From Chloroflexota bacterium (lineage in GTDB: Bacteria > Chloroflexota > Anaerolineae > Anaerolineales > UBA4823), in NCBI GenBank assembly GCA_017860725.1, contig JAGDMX010000060.1, positions 1 to 9,780 on the forward strand: a stretch of DNA of 9,780 bases. Direction: 5' to 3'. Under the pieces are notes generated by a model that ran no database searches, was not told the DNA's origin, and worked only from the letters and a program-made list of their open reading frames with translations. This document shows, piece by piece, positions 1 through 6,747 of the stretch. How positions within the stretch are numbered: the first letter of the stretch is position 1; every line of letters starts with the position of its first letter. The position numbers were made by a program, and so were the translations under genes.

Positions 1-738
1 ATGAAGCCAAAAGCCGTCATATTGATCTGCGCTGATGCTGAGTGGAATGCCATAATCCAACTAGTTCCAGGGGCGAAGGTTAGCGCTGCTCCCTACGGCG
101 ACTACTTCTTCGCCCTGCTCAACAATAGAATTCCAATTGATATATCACAAGAAGGGGAAACTGGAGACAAAAATGCTATTCCGGTGGTTTTCCTTCACAC
201 CGGATGGGGAAAAATTGGAGCTGCAGGAGCGACACAATTTGCTATAGATCAATGGCAACCACATCTTCTAGTAAACCTGGGGACTTGTGGTGGTTTTGAA
301 GGATCCATACAAGCAGGCGAAATCCTGCTAGTTGACCGGACGGTTGTTTACGATATTCTGGAGCAGATGGGTGATTATGATGCCCACATTGCTCACTACA
401 CCTGCGTCCTGGATTACGGCTGGCTTAGCGAGCCCTACCCGCAAGCCGTACTCCGGACATTGCTAGTATCCGGCGATCGTGATCTGGTTGTCGAGGACCT
501 CCCACAGCTTAAGCAGCGATACGGGGCAGTGGCCGGCGATTGGGAATCAGGCGCGATCGCTTTCGTGGCGCAGCGAAACTCGGTACGGCTGCTAATCCTT
601 AGAGGTGTTACGGATTTAGTGGGTCCAGGCGGGGGCGAAGCTTACGGCAACCCGGAAATATTTCGCCAGGCAACTAGAGGGATCATGCAGAGATTATTAG
701 AGTTCTTGCCTCAATGGGTAGAGCAAGGAATCGGTTAA
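1..738 (+). CDS. Nucleoside phosphorylase/nucleosidase family protein (MTA/SAH nucleosidase-like)
   Basis: This 245-residue protein looks like a member of the PNP/UDP phosphorylase superfamily, closest in style to 5'-methylthioadenosine/S-adenosylhomocysteine nucleosidases, which split adenine from MTA or SAH in the cytoplasm. Visible motifs are GWGKIGAAGAT (68-78, the phosphate/ribose-side glycine loop), NLGTCGGF (92-99), DWESGAIA (180-187), which matches the usual xMEgaA ribose-binding segment, and RGVTD (201-205), whose Asp is the expected purine N7 proton donor. E14 is near the position of the catalytic Glu of the family. The usual Met before the conserved Glu is Trp here (W181), and residues about 44-60 form a polar insertion. 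The length is normal for the family. The ATG is the first base of the window, so its ribosome site and promoter are not visible. The 3' end overlaps the convergent phospholipase gene by four bases. The exact substrate (MTA, SAH, another nucleoside or futalosine) cannot be read from the sequence. Confidence 0.8.
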   Translation: MKPKAVILICADAEWNAIIQLVPGAKVSAAPYGDYFFALLNNRIPIDISQEGETGDKNAIPVVFLHTGWGKIGAAGATQFAIDQWQPHLLVNLGTCGGFEGSIQAGEILLVDRTVVYDILEQMGDYDAHIAHYTCVLDYGWLSEPYPQAVLRTLLVSGDRDLVVEDLPQLKQRYGAVAGDWESGAIAFVAQRNSVRLLILRGVTDLVGPGGGEAYGNPEIFRQATRGIMQRLLEFLPQWVEQGIG

Positions 739-1646
739 AAGAATGCCTCCAACCAGGTAAACGCCTGGGACAAATCCGCATTCGTCGCAAGGTCTTCCAG
801 CAAGGGAATCTGGTCGACGCGATCCATTCCAATCGCTTCTGGTAGGTGAACATTGAGCCGCAAATATCGCCTTCCCAACAGTTGCCGGCACTGGTAATCG
901 GCCAGGTTCGTACTGCCTTCCATAACCAGGTAGATGAGATGTGGAGCCCACTGCGCCAAACCCCAATCACCATCCTGAGAAGCAACATAACGCGGGTTAT
1001 ACCCGGTTCCTATCGAAATCATAACAAGATCTTGTAATTTCTGCCCACCAGTCTCGGGATTGAGCGCCTGTGCCAATGCACACACGCTCGGGTTGTTAGC
1101 AACCACCCCGCCATCGACATAGCCCTGGTAAATAGGAAAATAGGTGGGGGCATTCGCTGTTCTGAGGGCGACATCCACAATCTTTTGATCGCCGTCCGAG
1201 TCAGACCCAGGGTAATTGTGGAAAAACTTTGCCTTCCAGGAGCGTTTGTTCTGGCTGGGGTCTTCGTTATCCAGGTCAAAACTGGAGATTAGCACTTTTT
1301 TGGGAATTGAATCCAGATATCGATCACCAAACTGCTTGGTTAATACCAGTTTGAGCGGTCCAAGGCTATAATCCGCACCGACCAGCCTCCCCAAGTCACG
1401 AAAATCATCCAAGGTTGAATCGGTGAATACAATATCGCCAAATTCTTGGTAAAGCACACGCATTTCTGCCGGGCTCATGCCACAAGCTAAACCCAGTGCC
1501 AACAGACCACCGGTCGAGGTACCTGCAAATAATTTTATTTTACTGAGAAAACCCGGGTATTGCTTCTCCAGGCGTTGTAATATTATCGCGGTCATTATTC
1601 CACGAATTCCCCCACCATCCATTGATAAAATAGGATAGGCTGCCAT
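735..1646 (-). CDS. Patatin-like phospholipase (lipid acyl hydrolase)
   Basis: A complete 303-residue patatin-family serine hydrolase, expected to cleave acyl chains from phospholipids at the membrane. All active-site elements are present: the oxyanion-hole glycine loop DGGGIRG (10-16), the nucleophile elbow GTSTGG (42-47, catalytic S44) and the DGG motif (178-180, catalytic D178) of the Ser-Asp dyad. The run before it, ALRTANAPTYFP (160-171), is typical of bacterial patatins, including CapV, the effector phospholipase of CBASS defence. There is no signal peptide and no membrane segment, so the protein is probably cytosolic and acts on the inner leaflet. The ATG is supported by a GGGAG ribosome site seven bases upstream. 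The gene is monocistronic within the window: no nucleotidyltransferase, HORMA or TRIP13-like gene lies beside it, so a defence role is not supported. A housekeeping lipid-turnover role is equally possible. Its stop overlaps that of the convergent nucleosidase gene. Confidence 0.88.
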   Translation of the reverse strand: MAAYPILSMDGGGIRGIMTAIILQRLEKQYPGFLSKIKLFAGTSTGGLLALGLACGMSPAEMRVLYQEFGDIVFTDSTLDDFRDLGRLVGADYSLGPLKLVLTKQFGDRYLDSIPKKVLISSFDLDNEDPSQNKRSWKAKFFHNYPGSDSDGDQKIVDVALRTANAPTYFPIYQGYVDGGVVANNPSVCALAQALNPETGGQKLQDLVMISIGTGYNPRYVASQDGDWGLAQWAPHLIYLVMEGSTNLADYQCRQLLGRRYLRLNVHLPEAIGMDRVDQIPLLEDLATNADLSQAFTWLEAFF

Positions 1647-1776
1647 AGATTAACTCCCAAGCCATCATTTGTCTTTATGAAGTGAGTGGTTCACTGCTGC
1701 ATTTCGATCCGATATCCAACCATTGATCACCATCACTCAATTCTGAGGTAAACTTTCTTTAGTGCAGTTTGCAACC

Positions 1777-1780
1777 GAGG
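1777..1780 (+). promoter_or_regulatory. Ribosome binding site that selects the ATG at 1789
   Basis: GAGG lies eight bases before the ATG at 1789, an ideal spacing. An in-frame GTG at 1762 would add nine residues, but its nearest purine-rich site (GAGG, 1745-1748) is 13 bases away. The homology-like start (MQPILRVNLTT, as in other AOR proteins) also begins at 1789. I see no convincing -35/-10 pair in the 1647-1788 divergent gap. Confidence 0.6.
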
Positions 1781-1788
1781 ATGTACAG

Positions 1789-3624
1789 ATGCAGCCGATA
1801 TTGCGAGTCAATCTGACTACAAGTTTTGTCGATACATTCACAATCCCAATTGAATGGGAGCAAGACTACCTGGGGGGTGCCTCACTGGCTGCTCGCCTGC
1901 TATACGATCATCTTGTGCAAGATTTAGACCCGCTGTCACCGGAAGCGCCACTGCTGTTCCTGAACGGGCCACTTTCCGGAACCTCCGGCCCGGCAGTGGG
2001 ACGATTTGTCGTCTGTGGGCGATCTCCCGCCACGCGCCTGTGGGCCGAATCGAACTGTGGTGGATTTTGGGGACCGGAGCTGCGCACGGCCGGCTTTGAT
2101 GGCGTATGGGTACAGGGTCGTGCCGATTACCCGGTATACCTGTGGATTCATGACGGTGAGGTAGAAATTCATCCAGCAGATCACATTTGGGGCCTGGATA
2201 CATATCAGACACAGACTGCGATTGAAAGTGAGCTGGCTTCTGGAAAAGTACGGATTGCATCCATTGGTCCTGCCGGCGAGAAATTAATCCCCTATGCCCT
2301 GATCTTATGCGATCATGGTCGTGTCGCCGGTCGGACCGGCATGGGGGCAGTGATGGGCTTTAAATATTTGAAAGCCATCGTGGTTCAAGGACATGGCACC
2401 ATCCCGGTAGCCAAACCATCCGAATACTTGCACCTACGATCTGAGGCAAATCGCCTCCTGCGCAACGACCCGGTCACAATGGTTGCCCGTGAGTTGGGAA
2501 CGGCAAGCGTCGCCGAATACCTGGATTACCTGAGTGAGATGCCCAAACGCTACTTCCAATTCGGTACGTTCAAGGAGGATATGCGCATCTCCGGCGCAGC
2601 GGTCAAGGAGACAATCCTGGCAGGTGTTAGCGCCTGCCATGCCTGCGTCATCGCCTGCGGCAGGGTGGTCCGCCTTGAGGACGGCATCAAACGAAAAGGT
2701 CCTGAATATGAGACCCTGGTTGGGTTTGGTCCTAACTTATGGCTGAACGATCCAGTCTTTGCTACGCGCATGGGTGAGTTGTGCGATCGTTACGGTATGG
2801 ATTCGATCAGCATGAGCAACACAATTGGCTTAGCGCTTCATCTTTTTGAAAGTAGGCGCATTTCCCTGGAAGATACAGGTGGAATGGCGCTCTGTTTCGG
2901 TGATCCTGTGCTGATAGAGAAGCTTATCCATTTGACAGCCAGTCGGGAGGGCTTTGGGTCTTACCTTGCGGAGGGTAGCCGAGCCCTCGGACAGCGATTT
3001 GGAGCAGAAGACGAAGCAGTGCAGGTCAACGGCCTGGAAGTTGCCTATCATGATCCGCGAGGATCTTCGGGCATGGCACTGGTCTATGCCACATCGCCTC
3101 GCGGTGCCTGTCATAATCAATCCGATTACTTCATGGTTGAAATTGGGCACGTCGACCCGGTACTTGGCTTGGAGTTCCACAATCGGCTCGGTGGCGGGGA
3201 AAAAGCCCGTAATGTTGCCATTCACCAGGATTGGCGTACCGTGTTTAATTCCCTGGTAATCTGTATCTTCTCGAATGTATCCCCTGATGCATTATTGGAT
3301 CTGGTCAATGCCGCATGCGGACTACACTGGCACCTCAAAGATCTGTTACGCGCCGGTGAGCGCGGCTGGAACCTGAAGCGGTTGATCAATAACCGACTGG
3401 GATTGACCAAAAACAATGACCGGCTCCCCAAAGCCTTGTTGCAGCCATATCGTGATCAATCACCTCACGACCAGTTTTTCCCTGATCTCGATGAAATGTT
3501 ATCCGCTTACTACGAAGCGCGTGGTTGGGATGCACAGACTGGCTACCCGACTGAACAAAAGCTAGTGGAACTGGGGATGCAATGGGCAATTGCGGATCTA
3601 GAAAAATTGAGAAAACCGGTATGA
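1789..3624 (+). CDS. Aldehyde:ferredoxin oxidoreductase family protein (tungsto/molybdo-bis-pterin enzyme)
   Basis: A 611-residue cytoplasmic AOR-family oxidoreductase (620 if the GTG at 1762 is used). The family oxidises aldehydes, or reduces acids, with ferredoxin, using a bis-pterin tungsten or molybdenum centre and one [4Fe-4S] cluster. The N-terminal AOR domain has the family opening ILRVNLTT, YLGG, and the pterin-binding loop GRTGMGAVMG (181-190). The cluster ligands are C283-x2-C286-x3-C290 plus a distant C492. E306 (in GPEYET) and H442 (in GACH) match the Glu and His near the metal in Pyrococcus AOR. Of the two pterin DxxGL(D/C) motifs, the first is present as DRYGMD (333-338). The second reads NSLVIC (487-492), with Asn for Asp and Val for Gly. 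The length is usual. Only the ATGA overlap with the NAD(P)HX repair gene gives context: no ferredoxin-like partner subunit, MoaD-like protein or cofactor gene is adjacent. Family is certain; the substrate is unknown. Confidence 0.92.
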   Translation: MQPILRVNLTTSFVDTFTIPIEWEQDYLGGASLAARLLYDHLVQDLDPLSPEAPLLFLNGPLSGTSGPAVGRFVVCGRSPATRLWAESNCGGFWGPELRTAGFDGVWVQGRADYPVYLWIHDGEVEIHPADHIWGLDTYQTQTAIESELASGKVRIASIGPAGEKLIPYALILCDHGRVAGRTGMGAVMGFKYLKAIVVQGHGTIPVAKPSEYLHLRSEANRLLRNDPVTMVARELGTASVAEYLDYLSEMPKRYFQFGTFKEDMRISGAAVKETILAGVSACHACVIACGRVVRLEDGIKRKGPEYETLVGFGPNLWLNDPVFATRMGELCDRYGMDSISMSNTIGLALHLFESRRISLEDTGGMALCFGDPVLIEKLIHLTASREGFGSYLAEGSRALGQRFGAEDEAVQVNGLEVAYHDPRGSSGMALVYATSPRGACHNQSDYFMVEIGHVDPVLGLEFHNRLGGGEKARNVAIHQDWRTVFNSLVICIFSNVSPDALLDLVNAACGLHWHLKDLLRAGERGWNLKRLINNRLGLTKNNDRLPKALLQPYRDQSPHDQFFPDLDEMLSAYYEARGWDAQTGYPTEQKLVELGMQWAIADLEKLRKPV

Positions 3625-5231
3625 AGCTAGTTTCTGTTGCCGAAATGCAGGCGATCGAACGCCAGGCTGATGCCGCCGGGCACACCTATGCTCAGATGAT
3701 GGAGTATGCCGGGAGTGGCCTGGCTGCGGTTGTCGTTGAGGAATGCGCTTATCTCAAGTCTGGGGGTATCCTGGGGCTGGTTGGATCAGGCAACAACGGC
3801 GGAGACACCCTGGTGGCGCTAGCTTACCTGGCTGGCCTGGGCTGGCGTGCGTCTGCGTACCTGGTGCGATCCCGCGCTGCAGACGATCCACTGGTCAACC
3901 GCCTCGAACAGGCAGGTGGCAAAGTTTATCACCATACTGAGGATCTGACTTATTCCCAATTTGCCGGGCTAATAAAAGAGAATGCCATCATAATGGATGG
4001 AGTTCTCGGAACAGGTACCCAATTGCCACTTAAACCGGATCTGGCAGAGACATTTGCATATGCCAAAGCTGCCATCCAGGGTAAGCAGCCTCAACCATAT
4101 CTTATAGCAGTGGATTGCCCTTCAGGGGTGGATTGTGACACCGGCGAGGCAGCCCCACAATGCCTGCCTGCTCATCTGACCGTTACGATGGCGGCTGTCA
4201 AGCAAGGGTTGCTCAAGCTTCCCGCCTATGAGCTAACAGGCAAAATACGGTTGGTCGGGATTGGTCTGCCAGACGATGGAAAATCACTGCCAGCCTGGCA
4301 AGCTATCCAATGCTTTGTTGCCGATCGGGACTGGGTACGGCAGGTTCTTCCACCACGCCCGCTCTCTGCTCACAAAGGAACCTTTGGAACAGCTTTGATC
4401 ATCGCTGGCTCTGTCCCGTATACCGGTGCAGTGTTGCTGGCGGGAGAAGCTGCTTACCGGATTGGTGCAGGATTAGTCACTTTGGCAGTTCCCGAGCCAC
4501 TGCATACTACATTAGCCGGACACTTAATTGAAGCAACCTGGCTGCCCCTCCCAGACGAAGACGGCTATATTTCGGGTGAAGCGGTTGAGGTGATCGCCCA
4601 CAATCTAGACCGCCCGACAGCCGTCCTCTTAGGCCCGGGACTTGGGGTTCAGGAGGCGACTTCCCGCTTCATGACACGCCTGATCTCTGGACCTGTGCCT
4701 GCCGTGATTGGATTTCTTAATAACCCTGGTGGATCTCGACTTCAACTGCCACCTATGGTTGTGGATGCGGATGGCTTAAAGTTGCTGGCAAATCTAGTCG
4801 GTTGGCCCGGGCTTATTCCTACTGAAACGATTTTAACTCCTCATCCTGGTGAGATGTCGGTTTTAACCGGGCTAAGTACCCAAGAAATTCAGGCGGACCG
4901 AAGGAACATTGCTGAACATTTTAGCCGGGATTGGGGGCATATCGTTGTTCTAAAAGGTGCCTTTTCACTCATTGCTGCACCAGATGGAAGAACTGCCGTT
5001 ATACCTGTAGCGACCCCAGCGCTGGCTCGCGCTGGCACTGGTGATGTACTGGCCGGGCTGATTGTCGGCTTGCGTGCCCAAGGAGTTCCCGCATTTGAAT
5101 CGGCTGTGGCTGGCGCATGGATTCACGCTAATGCAGGTTTGCAGGCAATAGCCCAAATGGGCAACACAGCTTCGGTATTGGCAGGCGATGTATTGGATGC
5201 CGCAGTAAAAGTAATCAGCACTTTATTCTAA
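3621..5231 (+). CDS. nnr: Bifunctional NAD(P)HX epimerase / ADP(ATP)-dependent NAD(P)HX dehydratase
   Basis: A 536-residue fusion that repairs hydrated nicotinamide cofactors. The N-terminal YjeF_N/NnrE part (about 1-225) interconverts R- and S-NAD(P)HX, and the C-terminal NnrD carbohydrate-kinase-like part (about 240-536) dehydrates S-NAD(P)HX back to NAD(P)H using ADP or ATP. Epimerase motifs are GSGNNGGD (55-62), DGVLGTG (126-132) and AVDCPSGVDCDTGE (163-176). Dehydratase motifs are HKGTFGTALIIAGS (251-264), LLGPGLG (336-342), VVDADGL (380-386), LTPHPGE (405-411), VLKG (443-446) and AGTGDVLAG (471-479), with the catalytic Asp at 475. I chose the ATG at 3621 because it overlaps the upstream stop as ATGA and begins the typical MKLVSVAEMQAIE. 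An upstream in-frame ATG at 3582 would add 13 unrelated residues inside the AOR gene. Translation is probably coupled to the AOR gene. The gene ends just before a hairpin terminator. Both active sites look intact. Confidence 0.95.
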   Translation: MKLVSVAEMQAIERQADAAGHTYAQMMEYAGSGLAAVVVEECAYLKSGGILGLVGSGNNGGDTLVALAYLAGLGWRASAYLVRSRAADDPLVNRLEQAGGKVYHHTEDLTYSQFAGLIKENAIIMDGVLGTGTQLPLKPDLAETFAYAKAAIQGKQPQPYLIAVDCPSGVDCDTGEAAPQCLPAHLTVTMAAVKQGLLKLPAYELTGKIRLVGIGLPDDGKSLPAWQAIQCFVADRDWVRQVLPPRPLSAHKGTFGTALIIAGSVPYTGAVLLAGEAAYRIGAGLVTLAVPEPLHTTLAGHLIEATWLPLPDEDGYISGEAVEVIAHNLDRPTAVLLGPGLGVQEATSRFMTRLISGPVPAVIGFLNNPGGSRLQLPPMVVDADGLKLLANLVGWPGLIPTETILTPHPGEMSVLTGLSTQEIQADRRNIAEHFSRDWGHIVVLKGAFSLIAAPDGRTAVIPVATPALARAGTGDVLAGLIVGLRAQGVPAFESAVAGAWIHANAGLQAIAQMGNTASVLAGDVLDAAVKVISTLF

Positions 5232-5238
5232 AAATCGA

Positions 5239-5260
5239 AGACCGCCTTTTTAGGCGGTCT
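5239..5260. terminator. Hairpin terminator between convergent operons
   Basis: A perfect 9-bp stem (AGACCGCCT / AGGCGGTCT) with a TTTT loop starts seven bases after the NAD(P)HX repair stop. On the + strand the stem is followed by CAATC rather than a T run. On the - strand it is followed by TTCGATTTTT, so it looks stronger for the three-gene cluster arriving from the right. It probably serves both directions. Confidence 0.75.
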
Positions 5261-5313
5261 CAATCAAAGTACAGATCATGTTTGGGGGCTAAGCCCGGCT
5301 TGCCAGGTGTGCT

Positions 5314-5625
5314 CTACTGTGCTTCAGTATCGCCAGTTCCGCCGAGGGGTACGCCGCTCGTCGAGCCAGATGCTTTTTGCTTGACTTGTTGAGAGAGCTC
5401 GTCAACACGAAGGCGCGCGGTTTCCAACGACTGATTGGCACGCACTCGGGCTTCTTCAACGGTCTCGTTGGCGCGATCGCGTATTTCAATGCTCTTCTCC
5501 CGAATTTGGGCGCGGGTTTCTTCACCAGATTGTGGAGCCAGGAGCAACGCTGTGGCTGCTCCAACCAACCCTCCGATTAAGATGCCCGCCAGAAAAGCGC
5601 CAAATGAATTATCGTTATCAGCCAT
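5314..5625 (-). CDS. YtxH domain-containing small membrane protein (paralogue 1)
   Basis: A 103-residue protein with one glycine-rich N-terminal membrane helix (about 8-30), followed by LLLAPQSGEETR (27-38), the hallmark of YtxH-like proteins, and a charged helix. Residues 43-86 fall into four successive 11-residue units (43-53, 54-64, 65-75, 76-86), which suggests a long amphipathic or hendecad coiled-coil helix. The tail (about 87-103) is Gly/Ser/Thr-rich and disordered. No enzymatic function is known for the family; the Bacillus namesake is a general-stress protein, and a role in envelope or stress adaptation is an inference only. An AGGAG site eight bases before the ATG supports the start. 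The gene is last in a cluster, 34 bases after its paralogue at 5660-5956, with which residues 1-79 align without gaps at about 73% identity (counted by eye). Confidence 0.85.
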   Translation of the reverse strand: MADNDNSFGAFLAGILIGGLVGAATALLLAPQSGEETRAQIREKSIEIRDRANETVEEARVRANQSLETARLRVDELSQQVKQKASGSTSGVPLGGTGDTEAQ

Positions 5626-5659
5626 AGTATTTTCTCCTATTGATTAGATTTGCACACAT

Positions 5660-5956
5660 TTAATTTTTGGGTTCAGGTAAATCGACCTGTGAAACACTGC
5701 CTCCCCGTTCACGCAGGGTTTGCGAAAGCTCATCAACCCGCATGCGGGCTTCATCAATTGCTCGCTCAGCCCGTAGCCTGGCATCTTCAACTGTCTCGGA
5801 TGCCCGATCGCGAATCTCAATACTCTTCTCTCGGATCTGGGAGCGCGTCTCTTCTCCCGATTGCGGAGCGAGAAGCAAGGCTACCACTGCTCCAATTAAC
5901 CCACCAATGATAAAGCCAGCCAGGTATGCACCAAAACCGCTCTGATTATCAGACAT
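5660..5956 (-). CDS. YtxH domain-containing small membrane protein (paralogue 2)
   Basis: A 98-residue paralogue of the protein encoded at 5314-5625 with the same plan: a short acidic/polar start (MSDNQSG), one membrane helix (about 8-30), the LLLAPQSGEETR block (27-38), and hendecad-like helix units at 43-53, 54-64, 65-75 and 76-86. Only the tail after residue 80 differs, being Arg/Gly-rich and then ending in DLPEPKN. The start is fixed by AGGAG eight bases upstream, part of which lies in the end of the preceding gene. Only three bases separate it from that gene, so the two are surely cotranscribed. The shared, nearly unchanged segment 22-57 suggests both copies are kept by selection and may form a mixed complex. 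Function is unknown. Confidence 0.85.
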   Translation of the reverse strand: MSDNQSGFGAYLAGFIIGGLIGAVVALLLAPQSGEETRSQIREKSIEIRDRASETVEDARLRAERAIDEARMRVDELSQTLRERGGSVSQVDLPEPKN

Positions 5957-5959
5957 GAT

Positions 5960-6457
5960 TCACTCTCCTGTGTTTGAATTGGTTCTGCTTGTTCGTGGCG
6001 GTTTCTTAGTCAGCCTCAATACAACTAATAGCTGTGTCAAACCCGCCAGATATTCATTCATTTTTATTACAGGTTCCACCATATTTTGAGATAAAAAGGT
6101 AGATGTCCCACGCAAGTAGCTTACTGTTTCATTAGTCGAATCCAGAATTGGTTTTACCTCATTTTGGAGTAAATTAATCAAACGCGATAGTTGAATCACC
6201 AGGATAATTAGCACCAGGGTTAACAACATTGATTCCAATGCCATCCAGATAATAAATACATCTCGGATTTTTTCGGTGTTCGTAGTGGGCTGCATCAAAT
6301 AAATCGTCGATGCCAGGATTAAAACAACCAGGATGATACCAATAATTACCAGACCGATAACCATTCGCCGTTGACGTGCTTCCAACTCCTGACTGGAAAT
6401 CGGTGGTTGCTGCGTTGTAAATTCGTTGCTCGAGGTTATCGGAGTCTCATCATCCAT
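5960..6457 (-). CDS. Two-helix membrane protein of unknown function, first gene of the YtxH cluster
   Basis: I do not recognise a named family for this 165-residue protein. It has a Ser/Thr/Gln/Pro-rich cytoplasmic-type start (1-31), a strong membrane helix (about 32-54), a short polar loop, and a second membrane helix (about 68-89). An amphipathic helix follows (about 93-135; LLQNEVKPILDSTNETVSYL), reminiscent of DUF948-type proteins, which are often encoded beside YtxH proteins. Then comes a hydrophobic patch (138-148) and a basic Arg/Lys/Thr tail. It lies three bases before the second YtxH gene and is probably coexpressed with both copies, so a shared membrane scaffold is a reasonable inference. 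The ATG has no clear Shine-Dalgarno sequence: the 15 bases before it are pyrimidine- and AT-rich. A good extended -10 promoter sits about 80 bases upstream. The ORF is convincing from its membrane pattern and cluster position. Confidence 0.78.
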   Translation of the reverse strand: MDDETPITSSNEFTTQQPPISSQELEARQRRMVIGLVIIGIILVVLILASTIYLMQPTTNTEKIRDVFIIWMALESMLLTLVLIILVIQLSRLINLLQNEVKPILDSTNETVSYLRGTSTFLSQNMVEPVIKMNEYLAGLTQLLVVLRLTKKPPRTSRTNSNTGE

Positions 6458-6537
6458 AATTTATAAGGAAAGAAAGGAATAAACTCAGGTATCGACGAAG
6501 ATGTACAATCGACTGTGCATCATTGCCTTCGAACATC

Positions 6538-6546
6538 ATTATAACA
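6538..6546 (-). promoter_or_regulatory. Extended -10 promoter for the YtxH cluster
   Basis: On the - strand the sequence reads TGTTATAAT: a perfect TATAAT preceded by the TGn of extended -10 promoters. No good -35 is present 17 bases upstream (GAAGCA), which fits an extended -10 promoter. Transcription would begin near 6531, giving a leader of about 70 bases before the ATG at 6457. Confidence 0.5.
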
Positions 6547-6630
6547 TGTTTAGCGGATATTGCTTCTCTAGATTGCCTACTGAGCCTATTTGAAGTGAGG
6601 CACTTATGTGAGTAACTTAATTAACGTGAA

Positions 6631-6670
6631 TTTGGGATAAAAGGATCACCTCTTTTTTCCTTATCCCAAA
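6631..6670. repeat. Inverted repeat in the divergent control region
   Basis: TTTGGGATAA (6631-6640) and TTATCCCAAA (6661-6670) are perfect 10-bp inverted arms around a 20-base spacer. Allowing a 2-base bulge adds three more matches (GGA/TCC). The repeat ends 13 bases before the -35 of the regulator promoter. It may be an operator for the adjacent AsnC-type regulator or another factor, or form a hairpin. The 290-bp region 6458-6747 holds otherwise only the two promoters and AT-rich sequence; I see no ORF or RNA gene in it. Confidence 0.55.
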
Positions 6671-6683
6671 CTGACGCAAATTG

Positions 6684-6712
6684 TTGAATAATTTCGAATA
6701 CCGTTATATAAT
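6684..6712 (+). promoter_or_regulatory. Promoter of the regulator-transporter operon
   Basis: TTGAAT (6684-6689, four of six to TTGACA) and a perfect TATAAT (6707-6712) are separated by exactly 17 bases. The start would lie near 6719, about 29 bases before the regulator ATG. A palindromic TTCGAA lies within the spacer. A weaker TAAAAT at 6738-6743 could instead start a leaderless transcript at the ATG. Confidence 0.6.
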
Positions 6713-6747
6713 CTGAAATTAATTGCGAAATTCACAATAAAATTGCC

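Noticed and set aside
1681..1695. AGTGA-TCACT inverted repeat in the gap between the phospholipase and AOR genes.
   Set aside because: Only five base pairs, expected by chance, and not placed beside a recognisable promoter.
1669..1754. Possible -35/-10 pairs for the AOR operon (such as TTGATC at 1723 with TAAACT at 1749, or TTCACT at 1690 with TATCCA at 1713).
   Set aside because: Spacing is 20 bases for the first pair and the hexamers of the second are poor matches; not reported as a promoter.
1838..3259. Several open frames of 60-140 codons on both strands within the AOR gene.
   Set aside because: They lie wholly inside a clearly functional gene, have low-complexity Arg/Ser/Pro-rich translations and no ribosome sites.
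5286..5296. GGGCTAAGCCC palindrome downstream of the first YtxH gene.
   Set aside because: A one-base loop cannot fold into a stable hairpin and no T run follows; the 5239-5260 hairpin explains termination.
553..5480. Two copies of GCGATCGC (553-560 and 5473-5480), the HIP1 octamer common in cyanobacteria.
   Set aside because: Only two copies, both inside coding sequence, and the gene content does not look cyanobacterial.
5377..5945. Plus-strand open frames opposite the two YtxH genes.
   Set aside because: They are antisense shadows of the repeated helix codons, and their translations resemble no protein family.
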